Source of the DNA: Argonema galeatum A003/A1
Lineage (GTDB): Bacteria > Cyanobacteriota > Cyanobacteriia > Cyanobacteriales > Aerosakkonemataceae
NCBI RefSeq assembly: GCF_023333595.1
Contig: NZ_JAIQZM010000010.1
Span: forward strand, 72,609 to 136,608
Length of the DNA: 64,000 nucleotides
Direction: 5' to 3'
The notes under the pieces are model-generated. The model was not told the origin of the DNA and did not search any database. It was given only the letters and a program-made list of their open reading frames with translations. Below, piece after piece: positions 1-8,491 of this stretch (position 1 is its first letter; every line of letters begins with the position of its first letter). The translations under genes were made by a program, and so were the position numbers.

Positions 1-720
1 GTGCGTCCGAGTTCTTGAAGTAACCAACCTAAGCGGTTGAGTCCAATGGCAAGTTGTCGTTGGTCTTTGAGTTCTTCACTGATGTCAACTTGACGCTGGA
101 AAACACTTACTGCCTCATCAGTGCGTCCGAGTTCTTGAAGTAACCAACCTAAGCGGTTGAGTCCAATGGCAAGTTGTCGTTGGTCTTTGAGTTCTTCGCT
201 GATGTCAACTTGACGCTGGAAAATACTTACCGCCTCATCAGTGCGTCCGAGTTGTTGAAGTAATCCGCCTAAGCAGTTGAGTCCAATGGCAAGTTGTCGT
301 TGGTCTTTGAGTGCTTCGCTGATGGCAATGTGGCGCTGGAAAGCGCTTAGGGCTTCTTCAGTGCGTCCGAGTTGTTGAAGTAATCCGCCTAAACGGTTGA
401 GTCCAATGGCAAGTTGTTGTTGATTTTTCAGTGCTTCACTGATGGCAATGCAGCGCTGGAAAGCACTTAGGGCTTCTTTGGTGTGTCCGAGTTGTTGAAG
501 TAATCCGCCTAAGCAGTTAAGTCCAATGGCAAGTTGTCGTTGGTCATTGAGTGCTTCGCTGATGTCAACTTGACGCTGGAAAGCCCTTAGAGCTTCTTCG
601 TTACGTCCGAGTTGTTGAAGTAATGCGCCTAAACGGTTGAGTCCAATGGCAAGGGAACGTTGGTCTTTGAGTGCTTCATCAATCTCAACACTGCGCTGGA
701 AAACATCTAGGGCTTCTTCA
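1..720. repeat. Six in-frame 120-bp tandem repeats encoding 40-residue TPR units
   Basis: Units begin at 1, 121, 241, 361, 481 and 601, and a more diverged unit follows at 721. Units 1 and 2 differ at only three of 120 positions, while the later units are more diverged. The period is a multiple of three and the frame stays open, so this is coding repeat rather than CRISPR or satellite DNA. The array continues past the left edge. Confidence 0.95.
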
Positions 721-2468
721 GTGCGTCCTTGCTTTTGCAGTATGCCTCCCAAAGTCGTCAGCCACTTTGCCTCGAAAAGCTGACGAGTGCTTACAACTTC
801 AATTCGACCAAGAATTTCTGGAATCGCTGCCAAAACCTTTTCAGCCGTAGAAAATTCACCTTGGAGAGATAGATATTTTGCCTCTTGAATTCGGAATTTA
901 ACGGCAAAATCCCAATTATTCAGGCATTCTGCTAACCGTTGCATCCTCGACATCAGCACAACCGCTTGCTTCCAATAGCCGTACTGTTCAAAAAACGGTT
1001 GCAGACATTTGGCAAATTCATAATCTGCTGTTTCCTGGCGCTGCATCCAGTTCGCCGCTAAGATAATTTCCTCGAGTTCTTCTGCGATCGCCGAAGCTAC
1101 AACCGAATCATTTACATCCCCAGACTTAACCCACTCAATATAAAACTCAGCGTGTCGTGCTGCTGCTAATTCTTTCAATTGCTGTTTCTCTGAGAGTTCC
1201 CCTGCAAACAAGCGAATGAGTGGGTGAAATACGAAGCGGTTTTCTCCTATATCAGAATAGTTGAGTAGAGAAAGGCGGTAGAGATAATCCAGATAATCCT
1301 GGGCTAGAAACTCATCCTCGCATCCACCCGCCACCATTGCCGATCGCAAAGAAAATCCATCCTCAGCACAAACACTCAGACAGGCAAAAAAATCAATCTC
1401 CTCCGGTTCGAGCATTTCCAAGCTCAGAGACAGGGACGCTTGGACATTGAGATGTTCATCTCCGCGAACCTTTAGCCTTCCCAGTCGCGATCGCTCTTCG
1501 CGCAATGAAGTGCCATAGTCCGAGAGACGACGTTCTCCTCTGAGTAGTAACGCCGCCCCCACGATTTGCAAGGCAAGGGGTAAATAACCCACCAATCGGA
1601 TAATTTCTTGAGCCGCTTCCCGTTCAGCAGTCACCCGTTGTTGACCTAAAAGCCGCTCTAGCAATACCAGAGCATCGGTCTCTGACAATGGCGTAAGGTC
1701 AATTCTGCCTTCCTCTGGAATATCTAAGTTAATGGGCAGTTGGCGATCGCGGGTAGTAATAATCACCGCGCATCGGTTGCCCCCCGGACGCAAAATTCTG
1801 ATCTTGGTGCTGTCAGCATTGTCGAAAATCAGCAGCATCCGACGATGTGCAAAAACCTCTTGCATTAGGGTGGCGGCATCCCGTTCATCCTCCGGATCGA
1901 GTTCCTCGCCACAGCGACGGGCAAACTCGCGGGCGATCGCGTCTGGCTCCTTGCCATCCACCCGTAATCCAATTACCCCATCGGGAAAATCATCTTTATA
2001 TTGAGTAGCAAAGTGGCAAGCCAGGGCAGATTTACCAATTCCTCCCGCGCCAGCTAACCCCACAATGCTACATATTTTCGCCCCCTGGCGATCGCTCAAC
2101 AATTGTTTGAGTTTATCTAACTGCTCCGTTCTTCCAGTGAAGGTAGACACATCCAGTTGCGGTAACACAAAGGGAATTTTATCGGCTGGGTTTCTCTTTT
2201 CTTTCCGATCTTCCTTGGGAGGTGGAGATGAATCATCGCCATTGAGTTGCCCTAGATCAGCGACATCTTGCCATTCTAAGTTTAAAACCCGGCAAAATTC
2301 GTAAAAATTGGCTGAATCAACAGGTCTGCCGTTGAGGAAATTTTGGACAGTAGATTCAGCGAGCGCCAAATGTAGTGCTACATCTTTCTGGGTTGGAAAA
2401 CCATTTTTCTTAACCGCCTGTTTAACTTGCGGGATTAATTCTTGACGAACCCAAATGGAACGCGACAT
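1..2468 (-). CDS. NB-ARC STAND NTPase with N-terminal HTH-like domain and C-terminal TPR repeats (3' end off the left edge)
   Basis: The frame is open from the ATG at 2468 to the left edge, so at least 822 residues are present and the C-terminus is missing. The first ~75 residues form an HTH-like domain (FPTQKDVALHLALAESTVQN, then the motif VDSANFYEFC). An NB-ARC ATPase follows: Walker A GGIGKS near residue 144, Walker B MLLIFDNAD near 211, and a GYLPLALQIVG (GLPL-type) motif near 300. A winged-helix-like part containing FHPLIRLFAGEL comes next. From about residue 563 there are TPR-like repeats of exactly 40 residues, each containing an AIGLNRLG..LQQLGR core. STAND proteins are ligand-activated switches that oligomerise; this one is presumably a regulator or defence sensor. 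It is divergent from the small membrane protein at 2623. The domain reading is sure; the biological role is inference. Confidence 0.9.
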   Translation of the reverse strand, partial: MSRSIWVRQELIPQVKQAVKKNGFPTQKDVALHLALAESTVQNFLNGRPVDSANFYEFCRVLNLEWQDVADLGQLNGDDSSPPPKEDRKEKRNPADKIPFVLPQLDVSTFTGRTEQLDKLKQLLSDRQGAKICSIVGLAGAGGIGKSALACHFATQYKDDFPDGVIGLRVDGKEPDAIAREFARRCGEELDPEDERDAATLMQEVFAHRRMLLIFDNADSTKIRILRPGGNRCAVIITTRDRQLPINLDIPEEGRIDLTPLSETDALVLLERLLGQQRVTAEREAAQEIIRLVGYLPLALQIVGAALLLRGERRLSDYGTSLREERSRLGRLKVRGDEHLNVQASLSLSLEMLEPEEIDFFACLSVCAEDGFSLRSAMVAGGCEDEFLAQDYLDYLYRLSLLNYSDIGENRFVFHPLIRLFAGELSEKQQLKELAAARHAEFYIEWVKSGDVNDSVVASAIAEELEEIILAANWMQRQETADYEFAKCLQPFFEQYGYWKQAVVLMSRMQRLAECLNNWDFAVKFRIQEAKYLSLQGEFSTAEKVLAAIPEILGRIEVVSTRQLFEAKWLTTLGGILQKQGRTEEALDVFQRSVEIDEALKDQRSLAIGLNRLGALLQQLGRNEEALRAFQRQVDISEALNDQRQLAIGLNCLGGLLQQLGHTKEALSAFQRCIAISEALKNQQQLAIGLNRLGGLLQQLGRTEEALSAFQRHIAISEALKDQRQLAIGLNCLGGLLQQLGRTDEAVSIFQRQVDISEELKDQRQLAIGLNRLGWLLQELGRTDEAVSVFQRQVDISEELKDQRQLAIGLNRLGWLLQELGR

Positions 2469-2622
2469 GAATTATTGACAGAATATCTTTCTAGAGCATA
2501 ACCCCTTTTTTGAGCAAGTCAGCACTAACTTGGCATTAAGTCGGCACTGAGTCAGAGATTTTCAGCGCTGAACTCAGCACTGAGGCGGTTTTCATGGAAT
2601 TAAGTCGATATGAGATACAGCC
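2469..2622. promoter_or_regulatory. Divergent intergenic region with clustered short palindromes
   Basis: This 154-bp gap separates the NB-ARC gene (minus) from the small ORF (plus). It holds several related motifs: GTCAGCACT near 2519, GTCGGCACTGAGTCAG near 2540, CAGCGCTG near 2564 and CTCAGCACTGAG near 2573. The repeated CAGCACTGAG-like half sites look like an operator shared by both genes, perhaps for the HTH domain of the NB-ARC protein. That link is inference. Confidence 0.4.
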
Positions 2623-2838
2623 ATGAAAACACGAAACCGCCTGTTTTTCACCCAACTCCTGCAAATCATCTCAAAGAGGATGAGAAAAGAAGTAGATCTC
2701 AAGTTATTGCTAGAACTGCTGAATATCGCCTCTGCCATCATTACTCTGTATTCTGCGCCACCCATCGTTGGGTTTGTTGCGGGTGGCGTGGCTATCTGTT
2801 GTCTCATCTTCAAATCGAAAGATAACAAGCCCCAATAA
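2623..2838 (+). CDS. Small putative membrane protein
   Basis: This 71-residue protein has a basic, amphipathic N-terminal half (MKTRNRLFFTQLLQI, then ISKRMRKEVDLK). A long hydrophobic stretch covers about residues 31-64 (NIASAIITLYSAPPIVGFVA and onward), compatible with two short membrane helices separated by a PP turn. A charged KSKDNKPQ tail ends it. It is divergent from the NB-ARC gene. No family is recognised. STAND genes sometimes sit beside small membrane effectors, so a partner role is possible but unproven. Two other frames over the same bases are also open, which lowers confidence. Confidence 0.5.
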   Translation: MKTRNRLFFTQLLQIISKRMRKEVDLKLLLELLNIASAIITLYSAPPIVGFVAGGVAICCLIFKSKDNKPQ

Positions 2839-3274
2839 TAATGTGGCCGATTCAGGTAAGTCTGTGTATCCTTACCTGAATCGGCTAACGGATTCTCGAT
2901 CTTTCTGGGGGATTTGAGGAGTAGTCAAGAAGATTGTTACATAGAGGCGAGGTGCTAAGGTTGCTTCGTCTCTGACTATTTAGCGGCAATGGTTAATTTA
3001 ACGTGAGTTCGATGGGAAATTTAAGCGTATGGGGTGGTCACAATTCACAGAAAAACACCGTTCGGACTTCGGCGTGAGCGCGGAAGTTGAGCTTTGTCGA
3101 AACTCAGTCGAACGCTGACGCTCACGGCGAAGCCACAAGCTATCAGTCCCTTAACAAGAGGGAATCAGCTTTTGATATTTAATGTTTATTGAAGAAAGTG
3201 TACTTTATTGAAAATAGTAAAGTGATTCTTCAAGGTCATATAATGATGGTTGCTCTGGTTGATAAGTATAAGCG
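2839..3274. other. Gene-poor spacer
   Basis: I see no credible coding sequence. The stretch from 3065 to 3125 holds an imperfect inverted repeat pairing GTGAGCG with CGCTCAC, followed by CACGGCGAAGCC. That same CACGGCGAAGCC string recurs near 9781, so it is a dispersed cyanobacterial repeat. Confidence 0.5.
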
Positions 3275-3445
3275 ATCATTCCGGCTACTAAGTTTACCAT
3301 GAAATTCGCTACTTTTCGATGTCATGATTTCACTCAACTCTAATTGAGATTTGGGCAGGTGTTGACCGACCACTTCTGGTAAGAGCATTTGTACTAATAG
3401 TGGCTCAAACAATTGACAAAAATCATCGACATCACAAAAAATTTC
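3275..3445 (-). pseudogene. Remnant of an IS982-type transposase (N-terminal fragment)
   Basis: The reverse strand reads 57 codons without a stop, beginning EIFCDVDDFCQLFEPLLV and running to LELSEIMTSKSSEFHGKL. The CDVDDFCxxFEP start and the L(S)xSEIMT...FH motif are those of IS982-family transposase N-termini. Nothing of the catalytic domain follows and no complete insertion sequence is present. The nearby motifs do not show clear terminal repeats. This is a decayed insertion. Confidence 0.65.
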
Positions 3446-3572
3446 GCCTTTTGTCTAAGTGCGAGGATTTGTATTCCATAAAAGCCCACCTAGCTCTCTA
3501 ATATCTTTGGGATTAAATTTCTATTCTTGCTGAAACTGATTAAATCATAATTTGAGATTTGATGCTAGCACA

Positions 3573-3653
3573 AATGAAGCGATCGCCCACCGAGCGAGAG
3601 CCCATCAATGAAGCGATCGCCCACCGAGCGAGAACCCATCAATGAAGCGATCG
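3573..3653. repeat. 34-bp tandem repeat, about 2.4 copies
   Basis: Copies start at 3573, 3607 and 3641 (the last is partial). Each contains GAAGCGATCGCCCACCGAGC, which carries the HIP1-like octamer. The two full copies differ at one base. The array is too short and has no spacers, so it is not CRISPR. Confidence 0.85.
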
Positions 3654-3765
3654 GACTCCATCGAACTCACGTTAGTACGGGACTGGTGTGGGCGATCGCA
3701 GCGCATAGCTGGACAAGGAAGCGTCAAATTTTACGTCAAGGCAGCTAAATTTTAGGTGCTATTCC

Positions 3766-3795
3766 TTGCGTAAATTACACCATTCATGATATAAT
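3766..3795 (+). promoter_or_regulatory. Predicted sigma70-type promoter for the SLH protein gene
   Basis: A TTGCGT -35-like box (3766-3771) lies 18 bp before a perfect TATAAT (3790-3795). Transcription from about 3802 would give a leader of roughly 180 nt before the ATG at 3981. Confidence 0.55.
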
Positions 3796-3980
3796 TTCAA
3801 GTCTCTGTTGGCTAACGGTGCAGGCTGGACATCCATCCAAAGCGGAACTTGGCAAGTGAGGAAATTGTCCTCAGATTTGTAGCACACCTTTGAGACTGAC
3901 GACCATTTCAACTATCCTCAAACCAGAGGATGATTCCATATCCCTAAAGCACAGGAATTGAGCATAGCATAAGCATTCAG

Positions 3981-5642
3981 ATGAATAAACATTCCTCTTG
4001 TGATATCGATCGCGTCGTTTCTGCCAAACCCATTGCATTTGTTATACCCATTGGACTAGCAGCACTTTACTTGCTTTCTGCTGCCAGTGGGCTAATATCT
4101 CAACCAGCCTGGGCAAATACCAAATCAGCACCTTTGCAAATAGCGCAAACCCCAGCTAGTGCAAACATTCTTTACATCAATCCCCAAACCGGCAACGACA
4201 GTGCAGGTACTAGCAACAGCCAAGCTACGCCATACCGCACGATTACTTTCGCCCTTGGACAAGCGCAACCGGGCACTACTATTCAACTAGCGCCGGGTTC
4301 CTACACAGCAGAAACCGGCGAAGTTTTTCCGCTGGTAATCAAACGCGGTATCACTCTACGCGGTGACGAATCCACCAAGGGTCAGGGCATCGTTATTATT
4401 GGTGGGGGTCAGTACATCAGTCCCACATTTTCCCGTCAAGACGTTACCATACTTGCCGAGACAGAAAGCCAGATAACAGGTTTGACTATTACCAATCCAA
4501 ATAAACGGGGTACTGGTGTGTGGGTAGAATCGACTAATCCCACGATCGGCAATAACACCTTCAGCGATAGTAAGAGAGAAGGCGTTTTTGTCACTGGTAA
4601 CGGTACACCCAAGATTCAAAATAACCTGTTTACTCGTAACGATGGCAACGGCATCTCAATTGCTCGTTCTGCCGCTGGAGAAATTCGCGCTAACTTATTT
4701 CAGAGTACCGGCTTTGGGATTGCGATCGGCGGTACAGCATCTCCTTTAGTTGTCGAAAACCGCATTATCCAAAACACCGACGGTATTTATATCAACGATT
4801 CCGCTCGCCCCGTGCTGCGTAACAACCTAATTCAAAACAACACACGGGATGGGGTCGTGGTAACCATTAACGCTCAACCCGATCTCGGAACGGCAAGCAA
4901 CCCAGGCAACAACATTATTCGTAACAACGGTAAACTTGACCTGCACAATGCAACTACCAGCAATACTATCGTCGCTGTTGGCAACGACATCAATCGCAGC
5001 CGTATTTCCGGTCAAGTGGATTTCGTTGCTGCCGAGGTAAAGCCGCCAGCAGGGGGTGGATCTTCGGCTTTTGCCGATATCGAGGGTCACTGGGCTAAAC
5101 CTTATATCGAAGCTCTCGCTGCCAAAGGTATTATTGCCGGATTTTCCGATGGCACTTTTCGTCCCCGCGAGCCAGTTAACCGCGCTCAGTTCGCCGTCAT
5201 CATCAACAAAGCTTTTTCTCCCACGGCGACTCGCCCCGCCATAAACTTTACTGATGTCGCTAGGAATTTCTGGGCTAATCAAGCTATTCAAGGGGCTTAC
5301 CAGGGTGGTTTTCTTTCTGGCTATGAGGGTCGCGTTTTTAGGCCGCTACAGGAAATCACTAGAGTTCAAGCTCTCGTTTCCCTTGCCAGTGGTTTAAAGT
5401 TGCCTCCAGGAAATACAAACGTGCTTTCCTTTTTCAAAGATGCAGATCAAATTCCTAACTATGCAGCCCCAGCAGTGGCGGCAGCAACTCAGCAGAAGTT
5501 GGTGGTTAACTATCCACAGCAGAATTTTTTAAATCCCAACCAAGTGGCAACTCGCGCAGACGTTGCGGCTTTTGTCTACCAGGCACTTGTCAACGCCGGA
5601 CGCGCTCAAGCTATTCCTTCGCCGTACATAATCGGGGGGTAG
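3981..5642 (+). CDS. Exported DUF1565 / beta-helix protein with C-terminal SLH domains
   Basis: The 553-residue protein starts with a signal-type segment (hydrophobic run about residues 17-38, then QPAWANT). From about residue 62 comes a DUF1565-type region (ILYINPQTGNDSAG, PYRTITFALGQAQPGTTIQL, GSYTAETGE), followed by right-handed beta-helix repeats rich in N-N-x-I/L (IGNNTF, IQNNLF, LRNNLIQNN). After a short glycine linker, SLH modules start at about residue 360 (FADIEGHWAKPYIEALAAKG, FSDGTFRPREPVNRAQFA). The SLH part should hold the protein at the cell wall or outer-membrane interface; the helix may bind or cleave polysaccharide, but no catalytic residues can be named. Confidence 0.9.
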   Translation: MNKHSSCDIDRVVSAKPIAFVIPIGLAALYLLSAASGLISQPAWANTKSAPLQIAQTPASANILYINPQTGNDSAGTSNSQATPYRTITFALGQAQPGTTIQLAPGSYTAETGEVFPLVIKRGITLRGDESTKGQGIVIIGGGQYISPTFSRQDVTILAETESQITGLTITNPNKRGTGVWVESTNPTIGNNTFSDSKREGVFVTGNGTPKIQNNLFTRNDGNGISIARSAAGEIRANLFQSTGFGIAIGGTASPLVVENRIIQNTDGIYINDSARPVLRNNLIQNNTRDGVVVTINAQPDLGTASNPGNNIIRNNGKLDLHNATTSNTIVAVGNDINRSRISGQVDFVAAEVKPPAGGGSSAFADIEGHWAKPYIEALAAKGIIAGFSDGTFRPREPVNRAQFAVIINKAFSPTATRPAINFTDVARNFWANQAIQGAYQGGFLSGYEGRVFRPLQEITRVQALVSLASGLKLPPGNTNVLSFFKDADQIPNYAAPAVAAATQQKLVVNYPQQNFLNPNQVATRADVAAFVYQALVNAGRAQAIPSPYIIGG

Positions 5643-5743
5643 AAAGAATTTTAGGTTTTAGATTTTAGATTTGATCGATTGAAATTAAATCTGAAATCTG
5701 AAAATTAATTTTTTTTGATGCCATAAGGTATTGCAGGTTCTAC

Positions 5744-5758
5744 AGAAACCGGGTTTCT
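5744..5758. repeat. Dispersed short palindrome AGAAACCGGGTTTCT
   Basis: This is a near-perfect palindrome. Related sequences occur at 17402-17434, around 18245 and at 58979/59028, always between genes. Confidence 0.7.
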
Positions 5759-5788
5759 GGTTCACTGCATCTGCCCCAACTCAAAAAT

Positions 5789-5827
5789 AAAGCGCCAGAT
5801 CTCAGGATGTTGAGGTCTGACGCTTTT
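5789..5827 (+). terminator. Rho-independent-type terminator after the SLH protein gene
   Basis: AAAGCGCCAGATCTCA pairs with TGAGGTCTGACGCTTTT across a six-base loop, with two mismatches, ending in a T-run. It lies 147 bp beyond the stop of the gene at 3981-5642. Confidence 0.7.
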
Positions 5828-5866
5828 ACCATGACTTTAAAGAATTGTCAAGGTTTTGATATCGTT

Positions 5867-5952
5867 AGGGTCTTTAGGCTAGCTGACCCCATTTAAACGT
5901 TTAGTAGTGGTTTTATGTTCAGGGTCTATAAATTGGCTGACCCCGTTTGAAC
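5867..5952. repeat. Two 32-bp direct repeats (5867-5898, 5921-5952)
   Basis: Each copy starts AGGGTCT, contains GGCT(A)GCTGACCCC or the close variant TTGGCTGACCCC, and ends in GTTTGAAC or ATTTAAAC. Within each copy GGGTC pairs with GACCC, so each can form a small hairpin. The function is unknown. Confidence 0.6.
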
Positions 5953-6146
5953 AATTTTTATATTCACACATACTATCCGCAAACATAAATTTCGTAATAA
6001 TTTCTTTATATTTTTTGCTGTTTCTCTCCAAATATTACAATTAGTAAAATTTTATGTCGTTTATCTTGCGTTTTGCAAAACTTTGTGGTAAAAGATTGAA
6101 TACCACAAAGTTGCGCTTGAATGAGTATAGTTACTCAGAAACTAAA

Positions 6147-6458
6147 CTAGCTTTTTTTTGTTCTCGACCTTCGCGCCGATCGTTGTTCCCAGCGAAATAG
6201 CCAAATCATCAGCGCCACTACACCCACTTGGAGAGCTAAATTAGGCAAAGCCGAGCCAACTTCTTGACCAGCCGCTAACTGAGCCAAGAAGACGATCGCA
6301 CCGATAAAACCCGAAGCGCCGCAAGCGAAGTATATAAATTGTCTTAGACCTCGGTAAGGCGCAGCAATCTCTGCTTTCAGTCGATCGTATTGTTCGGGAC
6401 TGACTGTTTTGGATCTTTTAGGGTTTTGGGTGCGATTATTTGGAATTGGGTCTGCCAT
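6147..6458 (-). CDS. DUF3493 (LPA1/Rep27-like) membrane protein
   Basis: This 103-residue protein has a basic N-terminus with SPEQYDRLKAEIAAPYRGLR, the conserved start of the DUF3493 family. Two membrane helices follow (FIYFACGASGFIGAIVFLAQ and LALQVGVVALMIWLFRW) and then a basic tail (RRSRTKKS). Eukaryotic relatives (LPA1/Rep27) help photosystem II assembly; a similar role here is inference. I chose the ATG at 6458 because the 41 residues upstream in frame do not resemble the family. The family call is from memory of the motif. Confidence 0.75.
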   Translation of the reverse strand: MADPIPNNRTQNPKRSKTVSPEQYDRLKAEIAAPYRGLRQFIYFACGASGFIGAIVFLAQLAAGQEVGSALPNLALQVGVVALMIWLFRWEQRSARRSRTKKS

Positions 6459-6628
6459 GAACGTCAATTTAGGTGAAAACTTCTCTGTGTAAGATATATC
6501 GTCTCTGATCGGGTTGAGAATATACACCCTTTGGCAGACAAATAGACTAATACTACATATATAATACAGAAAGCCCAGCAAAACATAACTCTAAGATCTG
6601 GGATCGATCGTTGTTCCAAACCCGCTTC

Positions 6629-8455
6629 ATGGCAAATTTTCGAGATATTGTCAGATACTATCAGCCATATAAGGCGATCGCGCTCTTTAGTATTGCCGCA
6701 GCCAGCGCCTTTGAAATCCTTGACCTCGCGGTTCCTTACACCATTGGGCAGATTTTAAACGTCCTGTCCGCACAACCAGTCGATGGGCCATTGCAAAAAG
6801 CGATCGCAGCAGCATCTGCACTCACCGGGATGCCTGCAAACCAGTTTTTATCCCTGGCTGTCCTATTAAGCTTAATCTTTTTAGTAACCGTGGTGAGAGC
6901 GCCCATTCAACCTTGGCTAAGCGCCTGGTTTCATTGGGATATAGCCCTGCGTTCCCGTCGGGATAATTCTCAAAAAGCCCTGGAAAAAATCCTCACCCTC
7001 CCCCTAGAATTCTACGACGAAAACAACCCCGGACGCATTGCCGGAAAAGTAGCTAGAGGCATTGCCAACCACACCTGGAGTTACCCCGAAATCGCAGGAC
7101 AAATGATTCCCAAACTATTCCGAGTATTGGGAATATTTGTAATGATTTGGTTTATCGAGTGGCGAATTGCCATTTTATTCCTGATTTCCTTTGTATTTAT
7201 TCTCAGCTTCAGTATCAAAGATTTGAAAAGGATAATAAAAATAGAAGAAAAACTGGACAAATACACTGAAGATACAGAAAGCCGCACCTCTGAAATCATC
7301 ACAAACATCAAAACAGTTAAAGCCTTTGCTACCGAAACCCAAGAACTGAAACGACAACGCTCGCGCTTCTATCGGGAATTTAAAGTGGTTGACTACCGCA
7401 TACACAAAGGTTACGTCAAGCTAAACACTTGGCAAAGAACCGTCGTTCAGTTTTGTGTATTTATGGTACTGGGTTTGACTCTGGCAGCCACAGTTGGAGG
7501 TAAGATTTCACTGGGACATTTCATAACCACTTTAACTGTATCGAGCATGGCATACTCCGAAGTGGAACCGCTCAGCCAATTGGCAGAAATTTTTGCCCGT
7601 CGATATGCTTCCATGCTCAGTTTTCACGAATTTATACAGAAGCCATCTGGACAAGATTCTGTTGAGATTTTCCCATCTGGATTAAGCTCGTCTCCCAACA
7701 CCACAGCTTATAAATTTACTGGCAAAGTAGAATTTTGCCAGGTGAGTTTTGGGTACGACTCTAGCCGTCAAGTGTTGGAAAACATCAACTTGCTGATAGA
7801 GCCTTGTCAAACTGTGGCGCTAGTGGGCCGATCGGGATCTGGTAAATCTACCTTAGTGAAGCTGCTGTTTAGGTATTTTGAACCAAACCAAGGGCGAATT
7901 TTAATAGATGGAGAAGACATTCGCACTCTGGATGCCACAGGATATCGACGCAGATTAGCCATTGTCCACCAAGAGGTAGATATCTTCAACGGCACCTTAC
8001 TGGATAACTTGAGATACGGCAATTCTAATGCCAGTTTCGAGCAGGTGCAGGAAGCTTGCCGCATTGCCAGAGTAGACGAAGTAATCCAGCAGATGTCCCA
8101 AGGTTACTATACGATCGTCGGAGAGCGGGGAGTCCGCTTATCTGGCGGACAGCGACAGCGTTTGGGAATTGCTAGGGCGCTTTTAGTCGAACCAGACGTT
8201 CTGATTTTCGATGAAGCGACATCCAGCCTAGACTACGAATCAGAGCGATCGATCCAGTTGGCCATGCGTAGTATATTAGGCACTCGTACTGCGATCGTGA
8301 TCGCCCACCGACTCAGTACCGTTCGCGAAGCAGACAAAATCGTAGTTCTCGATCGCGGACAGATCGTCGAAGTTGGTAACCATACTGAACTCTTGCGCCG
8401 CAAGGGGATTTATCGGCGTCTGCACTCACTGCAAGAAACAGGAGAATTACTGTGA
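6629..8455 (+). CDS. ABC exporter (fused membrane and ATPase domains)
   Basis: This is a half-transporter of about 608 residues. An N-terminal six-helix membrane domain (to about residue 320) contains the coupling region LPLEFYDENNPGRI. The ATPase domain has Walker A LVGRSGSGKST near residue 399, the signature LSGGQRQRLGIARALL near 503, Walker B VLIFDEATSSLD near 525, and the H-loop IAHRLST. It belongs to the MsbA/multidrug type and acts as a homodimer in the inner membrane; the substrate cannot be told. A TTG 18 bp upstream is in frame, but the ATG at 6629 (MANFRDIVRYY) gives the usual family start. A hairpin at 8460 follows the stop. Confidence 0.92.
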   Translation: MANFRDIVRYYQPYKAIALFSIAAASAFEILDLAVPYTIGQILNVLSAQPVDGPLQKAIAAASALTGMPANQFLSLAVLLSLIFLVTVVRAPIQPWLSAWFHWDIALRSRRDNSQKALEKILTLPLEFYDENNPGRIAGKVARGIANHTWSYPEIAGQMIPKLFRVLGIFVMIWFIEWRIAILFLISFVFILSFSIKDLKRIIKIEEKLDKYTEDTESRTSEIITNIKTVKAFATETQELKRQRSRFYREFKVVDYRIHKGYVKLNTWQRTVVQFCVFMVLGLTLAATVGGKISLGHFITTLTVSSMAYSEVEPLSQLAEIFARRYASMLSFHEFIQKPSGQDSVEIFPSGLSSSPNTTAYKFTGKVEFCQVSFGYDSSRQVLENINLLIEPCQTVALVGRSGSGKSTLVKLLFRYFEPNQGRILIDGEDIRTLDATGYRRRLAIVHQEVDIFNGTLLDNLRYGNSNASFEQVQEACRIARVDEVIQQMSQGYYTIVGERGVRLSGGQRQRLGIARALLVEPDVLIFDEATSSLDYESERSIQLAMRSILGTRTAIVIAHRLSTVREADKIVVLDRGQIVEVGNHTELLRRKGIYRRLHSLQETGELL

Positions 8456-8459
8456 ACTA

Positions 8460-8491
8460 CCCACACTAAATCGAAGCGATTATAGTGTGGG
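8460..8491. repeat. Hairpin at the right end of the tnpB element
   Basis: CCCACACTA-AATCG pairs with CGATT-(A)-TAGTGTGGG around an AAG loop, with one bulged base. The tnpB stop codon (8466-8468) lies inside the hairpin. Such an end hairpin overlapping the tnpB 3' end is typical of the right end of IS200/IS605/IS1341-type elements and of the 3' part of their guide RNA. It may also end transcription of the ABC gene. Confidence 0.7.

Noticed and set aside
1..780. Possible CRISPR array at the left edge
   Set aside because: The repeat period is 120 bp without spacers, and it is open in frame as TPR repeats of the NB-ARC gene.
4827..5291. 154-residue antisense ORF in the SLH gene
   Set aside because: It lies fully inside a strongly supported gene and has no domain of its own.
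6459..6581. Longer N-terminus of the DUF3493 protein
   Set aside because: The 41 extra residues do not resemble the family; the ATG at 6458 matches the usual start.
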